Origin: Paramagnetospirillum magnetotacticum MS-1
Lineage (GTDB): Bacteria > Pseudomonadota > Alphaproteobacteria > Rhodospirillales > Magnetospirillaceae
Reading direction: 5' to 3'
NCBI RefSeq assembly: GCF_000829825.1
Contig: NZ_JXSL01000030.1
Location: forward strand, 999,501 to 1,063,500
DNA: 64,000 bases
The notes beneath the pieces were generated by a model, which did no database searches, was not told the DNA's origin, and saw nothing but the letters and a program-made list of their open reading frames with translations. Numbering within the stretch: position 1 is the stretch's first letter; each line of letters starts with the position of its first letter. Shown in pieces: positions 17,503 to 25,986 of this stretch. A program made the translations under genes and the position numbers.

Positions 17503-18553
17503 GCCCGTCCGTTTCCGTCTTGCCGCCCTGATCGCCGCATTCCTGGCCCTGGCCGGGTGCGGCGGCTATACGGCCTATTGGTTCCATGTGGCGGGGCAGT
17601 TGCGCAAGGGGATAGAGGACTTCGCCGCATCGCGCCGCGCCGATGGCTGGCATCTGGATTACGGCCCCGTCGCGCTGTTCGGCTTTCCCGGCCAGATCGG
17701 TCTGGATTTGGGCGCGCTCAATCTCTCCACGCCTTCCGGGCTGGCCTGGAGCAGCGACGGCGTGCGTCTGCGGCTGCCCGGCCTCGACCCGATGGGGCCG
17801 GTTCTGGATCTGGGGACCAGCCATACTCTGGCCATGGGAAACGAGTGGCGCGGCATCGTCACCACCACCGGGGCGACGGTGCGGCTTCGGGTGGATGGCG
17901 ACGGCGATCTGCACGATTTCGCATTCGAGGCGGGCCGCCTGGCGCTGGAACAGCCCGGCGCGGGGCCGTTGACGGCCGAGCGTCTTGCCATTCGCTATGA
18001 ATGGCTGAACCCTCCCGATCCCGGCCATGAGAAACCCTCGGCCGGTTTCGCCCTGAACGCCCAGGGCGTGGAGATGGGCCTGCCCGCCGATCTGCCCTTC
18101 AACCGCCGCCTGGATCTGGTGCGGGTGGAGGGGCGCATCATGGGCACCATTCCCGATACGGCCCCGCTTTCCGCCCTGGCCGCCTGGAGCAATGCTGGCG
18201 GCACCGTGGAACTGGACAAGCTGGCGGTGGACTGGGCGCCGCTCAGCCTGGAAGCCGACGGGACCTTCGCCTTCGACCCCATGCTTCAGCCTCTCATCGC
18301 CACCACGGCCCGCATCCGCGGCTGGAAAGAGGTGGTGAGCCGCCTGGTGGAAGCCAAGCTGATGGAGCCGGGCATGGCCTCGGCCGCTGAAATCCTTCTG
18401 GCCATTCTGGCGCGTCCCGATCCCCAGGGACGCCCCACCCTGACCCTTTCCGTCACGGTGCAAGATGGCGATCTCTATGCCGGGCAGGTAAAGCTTCTCC
18501 GGCTGCCGCCCTTGCCCATCACTCCCCCCGGACCCGGAGCCCCGCCCCCATGA
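17495..18553 (+). CDS. DUF2125 family membrane-anchored protein
   Basis: A 352-residue protein with an N-terminal hydrophobic segment (residues 5-27) that ends in LALAGC, so it could be a signal anchor or a lipoprotein. The rest is a long beta-rich periplasmic domain with the DUF2125 pattern WHLDYGPVALFGFPGQIGLD and LSLEADGTFAFDPMLQP. The function is unknown; the family is widespread in alphaproteobacteria. GGAG lies six bases before the ATG at 17495. The stop overlaps the aminotransferase ATG (ATGA), so the two are probably translated together. Confidence 0.85.
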   Translation: MPMPVRFRLAALIAAFLALAGCGGYTAYWFHVAGQLRKGIEDFAASRRADGWHLDYGPVALFGFPGQIGLDLGALNLSTPSGLAWSSDGVRLRLPGLDPMGPVLDLGTSHTLAMGNEWRGIVTTTGATVRLRVDGDGDLHDFAFEAGRLALEQPGAGPLTAERLAIRYEWLNPPDPGHEKPSAGFALNAQGVEMGLPADLPFNRRLDLVRVEGRIMGTIPDTAPLSALAAWSNAGGTVELDKLAVDWAPLSLEADGTFAFDPMLQPLIATTARIRGWKEVVSRLVEAKLMEPGMASAAEILLAILARPDPQGRPTLTLSVTVQDGDLYAGQVKLLRLPPLPITPPGPGAPPP

Positions 18554-19731
18554 GCAATCTGCCCGTCCAGTCGTTTCAGCCCCCCTTGCGCATCCTGATG
18601 GGGCCCGGCCCCTCCGACGTCCATCCCAGGGTGCTGGCCGCCCAGGCGCGTCCCACCATCGGCCATCTCGATCCCGCCTTCGTCGGCATGATGGATGAAC
18701 TGAAGGGCCTGTTGCAGGCCGCCTTTCGCACTGCCAACGAGATGACCTTCGCGGTGTCCGGCCCCGGTTCGGCGGGCATGGAGGCCTGCTTCGTCAATCT
18801 GATCGAGCCGGGCGACACGGTGGTGGTCTGCGTCAATGGCGTGTTCGGCGGGCGCATGAAGGAGAATGTGGAACGCTGCGGCGCCCGCGCCGTGGTGGTC
18901 GAGGATGCCTGGGGCACCCCCGTCGATGCGGGCAAGGTGGAAGAGGCCCTCGCCGCCAATCCAGGCGCCAAGGCCCTGGCCTTCGTGCATGCCGAAACTT
19001 CCACCGGCGTCGAATCCGACGCGGCCATTCTGTGCGCCCTGGCCCATGCCCATGGGGCCCTGACCATCGTCGATGCCGTCACCTCGCTGGGCGGTATTCC
19101 GGTCCTGGTGGACCAGTGGGGCGCCGATGCCGTCTATTCCGGCAGCCAGAAATGCCTGTCGGCGCCGCCCGGCCTGTCGCCGGTCACCTTCTCGCCCCGC
19201 GCCGTCGAAGCGCTGAAGGCGCGCAAGACCAAGGTGCAAAGCTGGTTCCTCGATCTTACCCTGCTCACCGCCTATTGGGGCGGCGGGGCTAAGAGGACCT
19301 ATCACCATACCGCCCCGGTCAATGCGCTCTACGGTCTGCACGAATCCCTGGTCATGCTGCACGAGGAAGGCCTCGACGCCGCCTGGGCGCGTCACCGCGC
19401 CATGCACGAGGCCCTGCGCGCGGGGCTCGAGGCCATGGGTCTGGGCCTGCTGGTCGCCGAAAAATCCCGTCTGCCCCAGCTCAACGCCGTCACCGTGCCA
19501 GACGGCGTGGACGAGGCCACTGTGCGTGCCCAATTGCTGGCTCGCTTCGGCCTGGAAATCGGCGCGGGCCTCGGCGCCCTTGCGGGTAAGGTGTGGCGCA
19601 TCGGCCTGATGGGCCAAAGCGCCACTCCCAAACACGTCATCACCTGCCTTACCGCCCTGGAAGGCGTGTTGGGCGACAAGGTCAAGGCCGGTGCCGGTCC
19701 AGCGGCGGCGTCCAGGCTGCTGTTCGGGTAG
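18550..19731 (+). CDS. Class V aminotransferase (serine/alanine-glyoxylate type)
   Basis: A 393-residue PLP enzyme of the serine-pyruvate/alanine-glyoxylate family. The N-terminal substrate loop MGPGPSDVHPRV is typical. GSGSAGMEA-like SGPGSAGMEACFVNL binds the cofactor phosphate, and SGSQKCLSAPPG has the Schiff-base lysine at K201. The conserved ETSTGV and YHHTAPVNALYGL blocks are present. It probably transaminates serine or alanine with glyoxylate, as in glycine/serine metabolism. It is coupled to the DUF2125 gene. A role as 2-aminoethylphosphonate aminotransferase is less likely. Confidence 0.9.
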   Translation: MSNLPVQSFQPPLRILMGPGPSDVHPRVLAAQARPTIGHLDPAFVGMMDELKGLLQAAFRTANEMTFAVSGPGSAGMEACFVNLIEPGDTVVVCVNGVFGGRMKENVERCGARAVVVEDAWGTPVDAGKVEEALAANPGAKALAFVHAETSTGVESDAAILCALAHAHGALTIVDAVTSLGGIPVLVDQWGADAVYSGSQKCLSAPPGLSPVTFSPRAVEALKARKTKVQSWFLDLTLLTAYWGGGAKRTYHHTAPVNALYGLHESLVMLHEEGLDAAWARHRAMHEALRAGLEAMGLGLLVAEKSRLPQLNAVTVPDGVDEATVRAQLLARFGLEIGAGLGALAGKVWRIGLMGQSATPKHVITCLTALEGVLGDKVKAGAGPAAASRLLFG

Positions 19732-19735
19732 ATTT

Positions 19736-19866
19736 CGCTGCGCGAGCGGGCTTGGCCCGCACCCATCGGAGGCAAAAGCCTCCGAACCACCATTTTAAAT
19801 GTCAATGAAGTGATGGAGGGTCCGGGAGGCTTCTGCCTCCCGGTTGGGGTCGGGGCGAAAGCCCCG
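19736..19866. repeat. RF-2 type composite repeat between convergent genes
   Basis: Small hairpins in a row: GCGGGC-TTG-GCCCGC (19746-19760), CGGAGGC-AAAA-GCCTCCG (19767-19784), CCGGGAGGC-TTCT-GCCTCCCGG and CGGGGC-GAAA-GCCCCG. An AT-rich core lies at about 19791-19815. The layout matches 12536-12656, but the core sequence is less alike. It fills the space between the aminotransferase stop and the Hsp15-like stop. Confidence 0.65.
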
Positions 19867-20148
19867 TTACTCTTCCGGCGCCCTTTCCTTCCCCAGATCC
19901 CGGTAAAGCCCCTGCGCTTCGGGGGCGGGGCCGCGGCGGGTGCCCGGAGCCAGCACCTCCACGGTGCGGATATAGGGTCCTGCGGGAAAGGCCACCCGGT
20001 CGCCGGGCCTGACCCCATGGGCGGGCTTGGTGACAGGAGCGCCGTTGAGGCGCACCGCGCCGCTCTCAACCACGTTTGCAGCCAGAGCGCGCGACTTGAA
20101 GAAACGGCAGAAGAACAGCCATTTGTCGAGGCGGATGGAGGTTTCCAT
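19867..20148 (-). CDS. S4-domain RNA-binding protein, Hsp15 (HslR) family
   Basis: A 93-residue protein with one S4 RNA-binding domain: IRLDKWLFFCRFFKSRALA, then VVESGAVRLNGAPVTKPAHGVRPGD. This is the pattern of heat-shock protein 15, which rescues 50S subunits carrying nascent-chain tRNA. A basic/acidic tail follows. The ATG at 20146-20148 has AGGGG seven bases upstream; an ATG at 20169 lies inside a repeat and is unlikely. RF-2 type repeats flank the gene on both sides. Confidence 0.88.
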   Translation of the reverse strand: METSIRLDKWLFFCRFFKSRALAANVVESGAVRLNGAPVTKPAHGVRPGDRVAFPAGPYIRTVEVLAPGTRRGPAPEAQGLYRDLGKERAPEE

Positions 20149-20157
20149 CCAGACGCC

Positions 20158-20222
20158 CCTTTTAATCAAAAGGGAGGTTTGGAGGCATCGCCTCCAACCG
20201 GGGCCGCGGGGCGGGAGCCCCG
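20158..20222. repeat. RF-2 type repeat between nrdJ and the Hsp15-like gene
   Basis: TTTTAATCAAAAGGG, then the hairpins GGAGGC-ATC-GCCTCC (20181-20195) and GGGGC-GGGA-GCCCC (20208-20221). It is the shortest RF-2 copy and the only one between two genes on the same strand. It ends eleven bases before the nrdJ stop. Confidence 0.6.
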
Positions 20223-20232
20223 CATCTCGTCC

Positions 20233-22560
20233 TCATCCGCACTTGGAATAGCCGCAGGATGTGCAGGTATCGCAGCCTTCCGAGCGCAGCAGGGCGGGCT
20301 GGTTGCATTTGGGGCAGTGGCGCAGCCGCGTCTCGCCGTTGACCACCTTGCGCTCCTCGCCATAGCGGTCGTCGCGGGCCTCTACCGGTTCGCGCGCCGC
20401 CTTGGGGTCGGGCAGGAAGCCGATGGCGATCATGTGGCGCTCGATGACTTCGCCGATGGCGGCCAGCAGCGAGGGGACATAGCGTCCGCCCACCCATTGG
20501 CCGCCTCTGGGATCGAACACCGCCTTCAGTTCCTCGACCACGAAAGCCACGTCGCCGCCCCTGCGGAACACCGCCGAGATCATGCGGGTCAGCGCCACCG
20601 TCCAGGCGAAGTGCTCCATGTTCTTGGAATTGATGAACACCTCGAAGGGCCGCCGCCGTCCGTCCTGGATGATGTCGTTCAGCGTGATGTACATGGCATG
20701 GTCGGAATCGGGCCAGCGCACCTTGTAGGTGGAGCCGGGCAGCGCCTCGGGCCGGTCGAGCGGCTGGGTCAGGTGGACGATGCCGGAATCCAGGGGATCG
20801 GTGTAGCGGGTGCGGGTCTTCTCCAGCGGCAGTTCGGGCTCGGCATCGTCCTCGGGCCTGGCCTCCTTCTTGACCTCCAGCACCGAGCCGGTGATGTCGT
20901 TGGGGCGGTAGGTGGTGCAGCCCTTGCAGCCCAGTTCATAGGCCTGGGTGTAGACGTCCTTGAAGGCGTCGAAGGAGATATCCTCGGGCACGTTGATGGT
21001 CTTGGAGATGGAGGAGTCCACGTATTTCTGCACGGCGGCCTGCATCACCACATGATCGCCGGGGGTGAGTGACAGGGCGTCGACGAAATAGGTGGGCAGC
21101 GGCGCGTTCTCGCCCCGCAGACGGCGGAACAGGCGATAGGCGTAGTCGCTGACCTCCTCCTCGCGTCGCGTGCCGTCACGCTGCAGCACGCCGCGGGTAT
21201 AGGTGAAGGCGAAGACCGGCTCGAGGCCCGACGACACATTGTCGGCGAATAGCGAGATGGTGCCGGTGGGCGCGATGGAGGTCAGCAGGGCGTTACGGAT
21301 GCCATGGGTGCGGATGGCCTCGATGACATCGGAATCCAGCCCCTGGATGGTCTCGCCCGCCAGATACTTCTCGGCATCATAAAGCGGGAAGGCGCCCTTC
21401 TCACGCGCCAGTTCGGCCGAAGCCAGATAGGCCGAGCGGCGGATGGCCGCCATCCAGGTCTCGGTCAGGCGGATGGCTTCGCGCCCGCCATAACGCGCTC
21501 CGCACAGAATCAGGGCATCGGCCAGACCGGTGATGCCCAGCCCGATGCGGCGCTTGGACAAGGCTTCGTGACGGTGACGATCGAGGGGGTAGTTGGACAC
21601 GTCGATGACGTTGTCCATCATGCGCACGGCAACGCGCACCAGCCGGTCCAGCTTATCGAGATCCAGCCTTGCCCCGTCCTCGAAGGGCCGGTCCACCAGG
21701 CGGGCCAGATTGAGCGAGCCCAGCAGGCAGACGCCATAGGCGGGAAGGGGCTGTTCGCCGCAAGGATTGGTGGCGTGGATGTCCTCGCAATAGGAGAGAT
21801 TGTTCAGCCGGTTGATGCGGTCGATGAAGATCACGCCCGGCTCGGCATAGGAATAGGTGGCGCGCATGATCTTGTTCCACAGTTCGCGCGCTGGCAGGCT
21901 TTTATAGGTGACGCCCTTGAAGGTCAGCTCCCACGGGCCGTCTTCCTTGACCGCCTGCATGAAGGGGTCGGTGACCAGGACCGAGAGGTTGAACATGCGA
22001 AGCCGCCCGGCTTCGCGCTTGGCGTCGATGAAGGCCTCGATATCGGGATGGTCGCAGCGCATGGTGGCCATCATGGCGCCGCGGCGCGAGCCCGCGCTCA
22101 TGATGGTGCGGCACATGGCGTCCCACACATCCATGAAGGAGAGCGGGCCCGAGGCGTCGGCGCCCACGCCCTTGACCGGAGCGCCCTTGGGACGCAGCGT
22201 CGAGAAGTCGTAACCGATGCCGCCGCCCTGCTGCATGGTCAGGGCGGCCTCTTTCAGGTGCTCGAAGATGCCCGCCATGTCGTCGGGGATGTCGCCCATG
22301 ACGAAGCAGTTGAACAGCGTCACCTTGCGGTCGGTCCCCGCGCCCGAGATGATGCGGCCAGCGGGCAGGACCTTGAAATCCTCCATGGATTCGAAGAAGC
22401 GCTGTTCCCAGACGGCGGGCTCGGCCTCGGTCGCCGCCAGACTGCGCGCCACGCGCCGCCAGGTGTCCTCGATGGTGCCGTCCAGCGCCGTTCCCTCGGC
22501 GGACTTCAACCGATACTTCATGTCCCAGATCTGCTGGGAAATGGATGCCACCTGCGTCAT
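20233..22560 (-). CDS. nrdJ: Adenosylcobalamin-dependent ribonucleoside-diphosphate reductase (class II)
   Basis: A B12-dependent ribonucleotide reductase that makes deoxynucleotides with or without oxygen. It has 775 residues, with FNCFVMG at the substrate cysteine, QGGGIGYDFSTLRPKG, the active-site loop NPCGEQPLP (near 265-270) and SIAPTGTISLFADNVSSGLEP. A C-terminal zinc ribbon (CPKC ... CDTC, CSKCG-like end) supplies the re-reducing cysteines. It links to the cobalamin genes at 30459-35687. The 270-base upstream gap has a promoter-like element and several DnaA-box-like 9-mers. Confidence 0.96.
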   Translation of the reverse strand: MTQVASISQQIWDMKYRLKSAEGTALDGTIEDTWRRVARSLAATEAEPAVWEQRFFESMEDFKVLPAGRIISGAGTDRKVTLFNCFVMGDIPDDMAGIFEHLKEAALTMQQGGGIGYDFSTLRPKGAPVKGVGADASGPLSFMDVWDAMCRTIMSAGSRRGAMMATMRCDHPDIEAFIDAKREAGRLRMFNLSVLVTDPFMQAVKEDGPWELTFKGVTYKSLPARELWNKIMRATYSYAEPGVIFIDRINRLNNLSYCEDIHATNPCGEQPLPAYGVCLLGSLNLARLVDRPFEDGARLDLDKLDRLVRVAVRMMDNVIDVSNYPLDRHRHEALSKRRIGLGITGLADALILCGARYGGREAIRLTETWMAAIRRSAYLASAELAREKGAFPLYDAEKYLAGETIQGLDSDVIEAIRTHGIRNALLTSIAPTGTISLFADNVSSGLEPVFAFTYTRGVLQRDGTRREEEVSDYAYRLFRRLRGENAPLPTYFVDALSLTPGDHVVMQAAVQKYVDSSISKTINVPEDISFDAFKDVYTQAYELGCKGCTTYRPNDITGSVLEVKKEARPEDDAEPELPLEKTRTRYTDPLDSGIVHLTQPLDRPEALPGSTYKVRWPDSDHAMYITLNDIIQDGRRRPFEVFINSKNMEHFAWTVALTRMISAVFRRGGDVAFVVEELKAVFDPRGGQWVGGRYVPSLLAAIGEVIERHMIAIGFLPDPKAAREPVEARDDRYGEERKVVNGETRLRHCPKCNQPALLRSEGCDTCTSCGYSKCG

Positions 22561-22607
22561 GGACCCGTCTTTCCTCTCCCGCCCTTTTATCAGGGCTCAC
22601 CGCGCTG

Positions 22608-22637
22608 ATTTTAGGGCTTCGGGGCGGGGGGAATCAA
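22608..22637 (-). promoter_or_regulatory. Predicted nrdJ promoter
   Basis: On the minus strand TTGATT (22637-22632), an 18-base C-rich spacer and TAAAAT (22613-22608) lie about 50 bases before the nrdJ ATG. I see no NrdR-box pair. Confidence 0.5.
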
Positions 22638-22668
22638 TGGAAAGCGTTCTTTTTTTGTACTAACAGGC

Positions 22669-22795
22669 TTATCCCGATGCCGCGCCCCGTCAGATCAAGC
22701 AATGCTGGCTGTGGCGGCACTTATCCCCGTTATGCACAGAGACACGGCCTGGGGGCTGATTTTCAGCCTCATCCCCATCCACAGACTTATCCACA
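22669..22795 (+). promoter_or_regulatory. Cluster of DnaA-box-like 9-mers upstream of nrdJ
   Basis: One perfect DnaA box, TTATCCACA (22787-22795), and several near matches all point the same way: TTATCCCGA (22669-22677), TTATCCCCG (22721-22729), TTATGCACA (22730-22738) and CCATCCACA (22775-22783). They sit between the plsC stop and the nrdJ promoter. DnaA is known to control nrdAB in E. coli; control of nrdJ here is inferred. Confidence 0.5.
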
Positions 22796-22830
22796 GAGGG
22801 CGGGACTTTCCCTCCCCCCGGTCTTGTGGG

Positions 22831-23562
22831 TCACAGGCCGGGATGGCGTTCCCGCGCCTCGGCGATCAGGCGGTCGCTGGCGGTCTCGATGCGGCTCTCC
22901 AGCTCGGCCATGAAGGCCTTGCGGTCCATGCCCGGCGCGATGGGTTCCAGCGCCTCCAGGGTCAATGTGCCGGGCTTCTTGGCAAAGCCGCGGCGGCGCC
23001 AGAACAGCCCGGAATTCAAGGCAATTGGTATGACCGGTACCTTCAGCGCGCCATACAGCATGGCCACGCCCGAATGGTAGGGCAGCTTGGCGCCCGGGGC
23101 GGCGCGGGTGCCTTCGGGGAAGATCACCACCGGGCGGCCTTCGGCCACCGCCTCCTCGGCGCCCTTGACCATGGCCTTCAGCGCCTTGGTGCCCGCCGAG
23201 CGGTCGATGGCGATCACGCCCGACTTGCCCAGGTACCAGCCGAAGAAAGGTATCCACAACAGCTCGCGCTTGAGGATATAGGCCGGGTCGTTCAGCAGCA
23301 GGTGGAAAACGAAGGTCTCGAAGGCCGACTGGTGCTTGGACGCGATGATCAGCGGTCCCGTGGGCAGGTTCCCCGCACCGCGCAGCTCCCAGGACAGGCC
23401 AGCGATCAGGCGCAGCGCGCCGAGCATGCCCTTGAGCCACAGGCGCACCGCCGGTCGCATGGCCTTGCGGGGCATGGCCAGCAGCGGCAGGTAGAGCAGG
23501 GACAGAACCAGGGTCCAGACCCAGGTGAAGAGGATGAACAGGGCGGAGCGGAGAACGGTCAC
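22831..23562 (-). CDS. plsC: 1-acyl-sn-glycerol-3-phosphate acyltransferase (PlsC family)
   Basis: A 243-residue membrane acyltransferase that would make phosphatidic acid. Two N-terminal hydrophobic segments (about 5-32 and 44-56) precede the catalytic block KHQSAFE. Here the family HxxxxD motif has Glu as its acid, a variant common in alphaproteobacterial PlsC. FPEGTRAAPGA binds the substrate phosphate. It overlaps the DUF218 gene by four bases and ends the ftsE-ftsX-DUF218-plsC operon. It is the better housekeeping PlsC candidate of the two homologues in the window. Confidence 0.9.
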   Translation of the reverse strand: MTVLRSALFILFTWVWTLVLSLLYLPLLAMPRKAMRPAVRLWLKGMLGALRLIAGLSWELRGAGNLPTGPLIIASKHQSAFETFVFHLLLNDPAYILKRELLWIPFFGWYLGKSGVIAIDRSAGTKALKAMVKGAEEAVAEGRPVVIFPEGTRAAPGAKLPYHSGVAMLYGALKVPVIPIALNSGLFWRRRGFAKKPGTLTLEALEPIAPGMDRKAFMAELESRIETASDRLIAEARERHPGL

Positions 23563-24179
23563 GGCTTCCTCTCGGATTTCTTAGGGATAAACAGCGGCCG
23601 GGCCAGCGCCGCCAGATATTTGGTGTATTCCACCGCCAGCAGATGGGCGGTGCCGGGCCAGCGCCACCACTGGTCGCGCTTGAAGGCGTCGGGAAAGACC
23701 GGGTGGGCGATGATCTGGGCCTCGGGCAGGGCGCGGCGCAGTTCCAGCAAGGCTCGGCGCATGTGATAGGCCGCCGTCACCAGCCGCAGCGACGAGAACC
23801 CCTCACGCCGCATCCACGCGGCGGTCTCGACGGCATTGCCCACCGTGTCGTCGGCGGCATGCCCCAAGGTGATGCAGCACCGCACCCGCTCGGGCGAAAC
23901 ATGGGCCTGACGCAGCAAATCGGCCAGATCGACGCCCTTGTGCACGCCCGAGACGAACAGCATGCGGCCCCGGCCCGCCTCAAGAAGCGCCAGGCCGGAA
24001 TTCAGCCGCTCGGCCCCTCCGGTCAGCACCACAACCGCATCGGTGACGGTGGCGTCGTCCTCCGCCCTGATGCCCAGATCGGCGGCGAACCAAATCAGCC
24101 CACCGCCCCAGGCACCGAACAGGGTGCCCGCCGCCACCATGAATCCGATGGCCAGGCGGCGCAACGCGGCCCGGCTCAT
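23559..24179 (-). CDS. DUF218 (YdcF/ElyC-like) membrane protein
   Basis: A 206-residue protein with one N-terminal membrane segment (residues 8-33) and a periplasmic DUF218 domain: DAVVVLTGGAERLNSGLALLEAG, then LFVSG and TLGHAADDTVGNAVETAAW, SLRLVTAAYHMRRA. ElyC of this family is tied to undecaprenyl-phosphate metabolism and envelope integrity in E. coli. It overlaps ftsX upstream and plsC downstream by four bases each, which supports an envelope role during division. Confidence 0.88.
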   Translation of the reverse strand: MSRAALRRLAIGFMVAAGTLFGAWGGGLIWFAADLGIRAEDDATVTDAVVVLTGGAERLNSGLALLEAGRGRMLFVSGVHKGVDLADLLRQAHVSPERVRCCITLGHAADDTVGNAVETAAWMRREGFSSLRLVTAAYHMRRALLELRRALPEAQIIAHPVFPDAFKRDQWWRWPGTAHLLAVEYTKYLAALARPLFIPKKSERKP

Positions 24180-25075
24180 GGCATCTTGGCCAGGGTGCCG
24201 TGGACGGTGAGCCGCGCCGTCAGCATGGCAAGAAGCGCGGCCAGCAACGGCAGCAGGCCGATGGCCACATAGCCCAGAACCGGCAGGCTGAGGCTGGGCA
24301 GAAAGCCGCCTTCCAGCCTCTTGGCCGCCCAGCCGATGGCCGTCAGCGCAGGCACCGCCAGCCCCAGCCCCATCAGCCCGCCGCCGATGCCCAAGGCAAA
24401 GGCGCGATCGGCGAATTGCCGGGCCACGTAATCGTCATGGGCGCCGATCAGATGCAAAACCTCGATGATGCCGTGATGCACCGCCATGCCGGTGCGGGTG
24501 GCATAGACCACCGTGGCCGAGGTCACCATGCCGATCAGCACAACCACCAGAATGGCCAGCCATTGCATGGTGCGCGACAGATTGATCAGACGTGACAGCC
24601 AGACCCGGTGATCGTCCAGCGAGGCGCCGGGCACGGCGCGCGACAGACGCAGCGCCACCTCGGTTAAATCGATGCGCGATTCCGGGTCGATGGTGACGTC
24701 GATCAGGCGGGGCAGCGGCATGTCCTGGACCATCTCGGTATTGCCCAGCCAGGGCTCCAACAGCGCCAGGGTGCGCTTCTTGTCGAAGGCCTTGACCGCC
24801 AGCACGCCCGGCACCTTGCGCATCACGTCGATGGCCGAATGAACCCGCTCCTCGGTCACCGCATCGGCATTTTCGCCGCCCGCCGGAAGAACCTGAACGG
24901 TCAGCGTGCCCGACACGTCGCGGTCCCAGCGCTCCATCACCGAGCCAATGACAAAGGCCCCGGCCACCGCCATGGAGGACAGAAACACCATCAGCGCCAC
25001 CAGCCAGGGCAAAAACCGTGACGTGGCGTCACCGGCCAGGGGCAGATCGGAATGGCGGCGGCGAAACAGCATCAC
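24176..25075 (-). CDS. ftsX: Cell division protein FtsX
   Basis: FtsX is the membrane subunit of the FtsEX complex that switches on peptidoglycan hydrolases at the septum. The 299-residue protein has one N-terminal membrane segment (about 25-50), a periplasmic loop (about 51-180) with a typical VLAVKAFDKKRTLALLEPWLG stretch, and three C-terminal membrane segments starting near 184, 230 and 270. The ATG overlaps the ftsE stop (ATGA). Confidence 0.93.
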   Translation of the reverse strand: MMLFRRRHSDLPLAGDATSRFLPWLVALMVFLSSMAVAGAFVIGSVMERWDRDVSGTLTVQVLPAGGENADAVTEERVHSAIDVMRKVPGVLAVKAFDKKRTLALLEPWLGNTEMVQDMPLPRLIDVTIDPESRIDLTEVALRLSRAVPGASLDDHRVWLSRLINLSRTMQWLAILVVVLIGMVTSATVVYATRTGMAVHHGIIEVLHLIGAHDDYVARQFADRAFALGIGGGLMGLGLAVPALTAIGWAAKRLEGGFLPSLSLPVLGYVAIGLLPLLAALLAMLTARLTVHGTLAKMP

Positions 25076-25794
25076 TCCGTCTCCAGATCGTCCGCCGCCG
25101 GTTCATGGTGCAAGGTCGTCACCATGCCGTGCTCGATATGCAGGCGGGGAAGATGGGCGAAGCGCCGCACCAGCAGCTCGTTGTGGGTCGCCACCACGAT
25201 GGTGGTGCCCAGCTTGTTCAACTCCTCGAACAGATACATCAGCCGCATGGCGATGTGATCGTCCACGTTACCGGTGGGCTCGTCGGCGAGAAGAAGGTCG
25301 GGACGCCCGATCACCGCCCGCGCGATGGCCACGCGCTGCTTCTGCCCGCCCGAGAGCGTCGAAGGCTTGGCCCCCAGATGGTCGGCCAGACCCACCCAGG
25401 ACAATAGTTCCGGCACATGGCGCCGGATCTCGGATTCCTTGACGCCGCGCACCCGCAAGGGCAGCGCCACATTGTCCAAGGCGGTCATGTGGTCAAGCAG
25501 GCGGAAATCCTGGAACACCACCCCGATACGACGGCGCAGCGCCGGAAGCTCGTAACGCTTGGTCGCGGCGATGTCGCGGTCGAACAGCACGACCCGCCCG
25601 CGCGTGGGGCGCAGGCCCAGATACATCAAACGCAGCAAAGAGGATTTGCCCGCGCCCGAGGGCCCGGTCAGGAAATGAAAAGACCCGGCCGGCAGCTTGA
25701 AGGTGACGTCCTGCAAGACTTCGGGCCCAAGCCCGTAGCGCAGCCCGACACTGTCGAACCGGATGATGTTTTCCCCACGAGGGCGATGCCGCAC
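25072..25794 (-). CDS. ftsE: Cell division ATP-binding protein FtsE
   Basis: The ABC ATPase of FtsEX. In the 240-residue product the Walker A is GPSGAGKSS, the signature is [14 protein letters not shown], Walker B is [12 protein letters not shown] and the switch His is in [10 protein letters not shown] start at the GTG 25792-25794, which has GGAGGAG four bases upstream. The typical FtsE core [11 protein letters not shown] follows about ten residues later. The frame stays open to 25845 but without a ribosome site. Confidence 0.94.
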   Translation of the reverse strand: MRHRPRGENIIRFDSVGLRYGLGPEVLQDVTFKLPAGSFHFLTGPSGAGKSSLLRLMYLGLRPTRGRVVLFDRDIAATKRYELPALRRRIGVVFQDFRLLDHMTALDNVALPLRVRGVKESEIRRHVPELLSWVGLADHLGAKPSTLSGGQKQRVAIARAVIGRPDLLLADEPTGNVDDHIAMRLMYLFEELNKLGTTIVVATHNELLVRRFAHLPRLHIEHGMVTTLHHEPAADDLETE

Positions 25795-25875
25795 GGTGCT
25801 CCTCCCGAACCGCCCGAAGATGACACGGCTTGGACGACGGGGCAACCCGTGGCGGGGCTGCTCCCCCCGGTAACT

Positions 25876-25950
25876 CCCTCTCCCGCGAGCGGGAGAGGGT
25901 TGGGGTGAGGGCCCTTCTTTGCGAAGGGACTCGTCCCTTCGCGCATCCCT
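25876..25950. repeat. RF-1 repeat, left inverted copy flanking the DUF4393 gene
   Basis: CCCTCTCCCGC-GA-GCGGGAGAGGG, then GGGGTGAGGGCCC and the second hairpin GCGAAGGGACTCGTCCCTTCGC, ending in GCATCCCT. Read in reverse it matches 26952-27026 at about 90% of positions, including 33 identical bases at the inner end. Confidence 0.85.
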
Positions 25951-25986
25951 GGTCGCTTGGTCATGCTGACGGTAAGGTCTGCCTTG

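Noticed and set aside
22669-22795. A replication origin at the DnaA-like boxes
   Set aside because: No dnaA, dnaN, gidA/mnmG, parAB or hemE gene is adjacent and there is no strong AT-rich unwinding stretch; promoter control or titration fits better.
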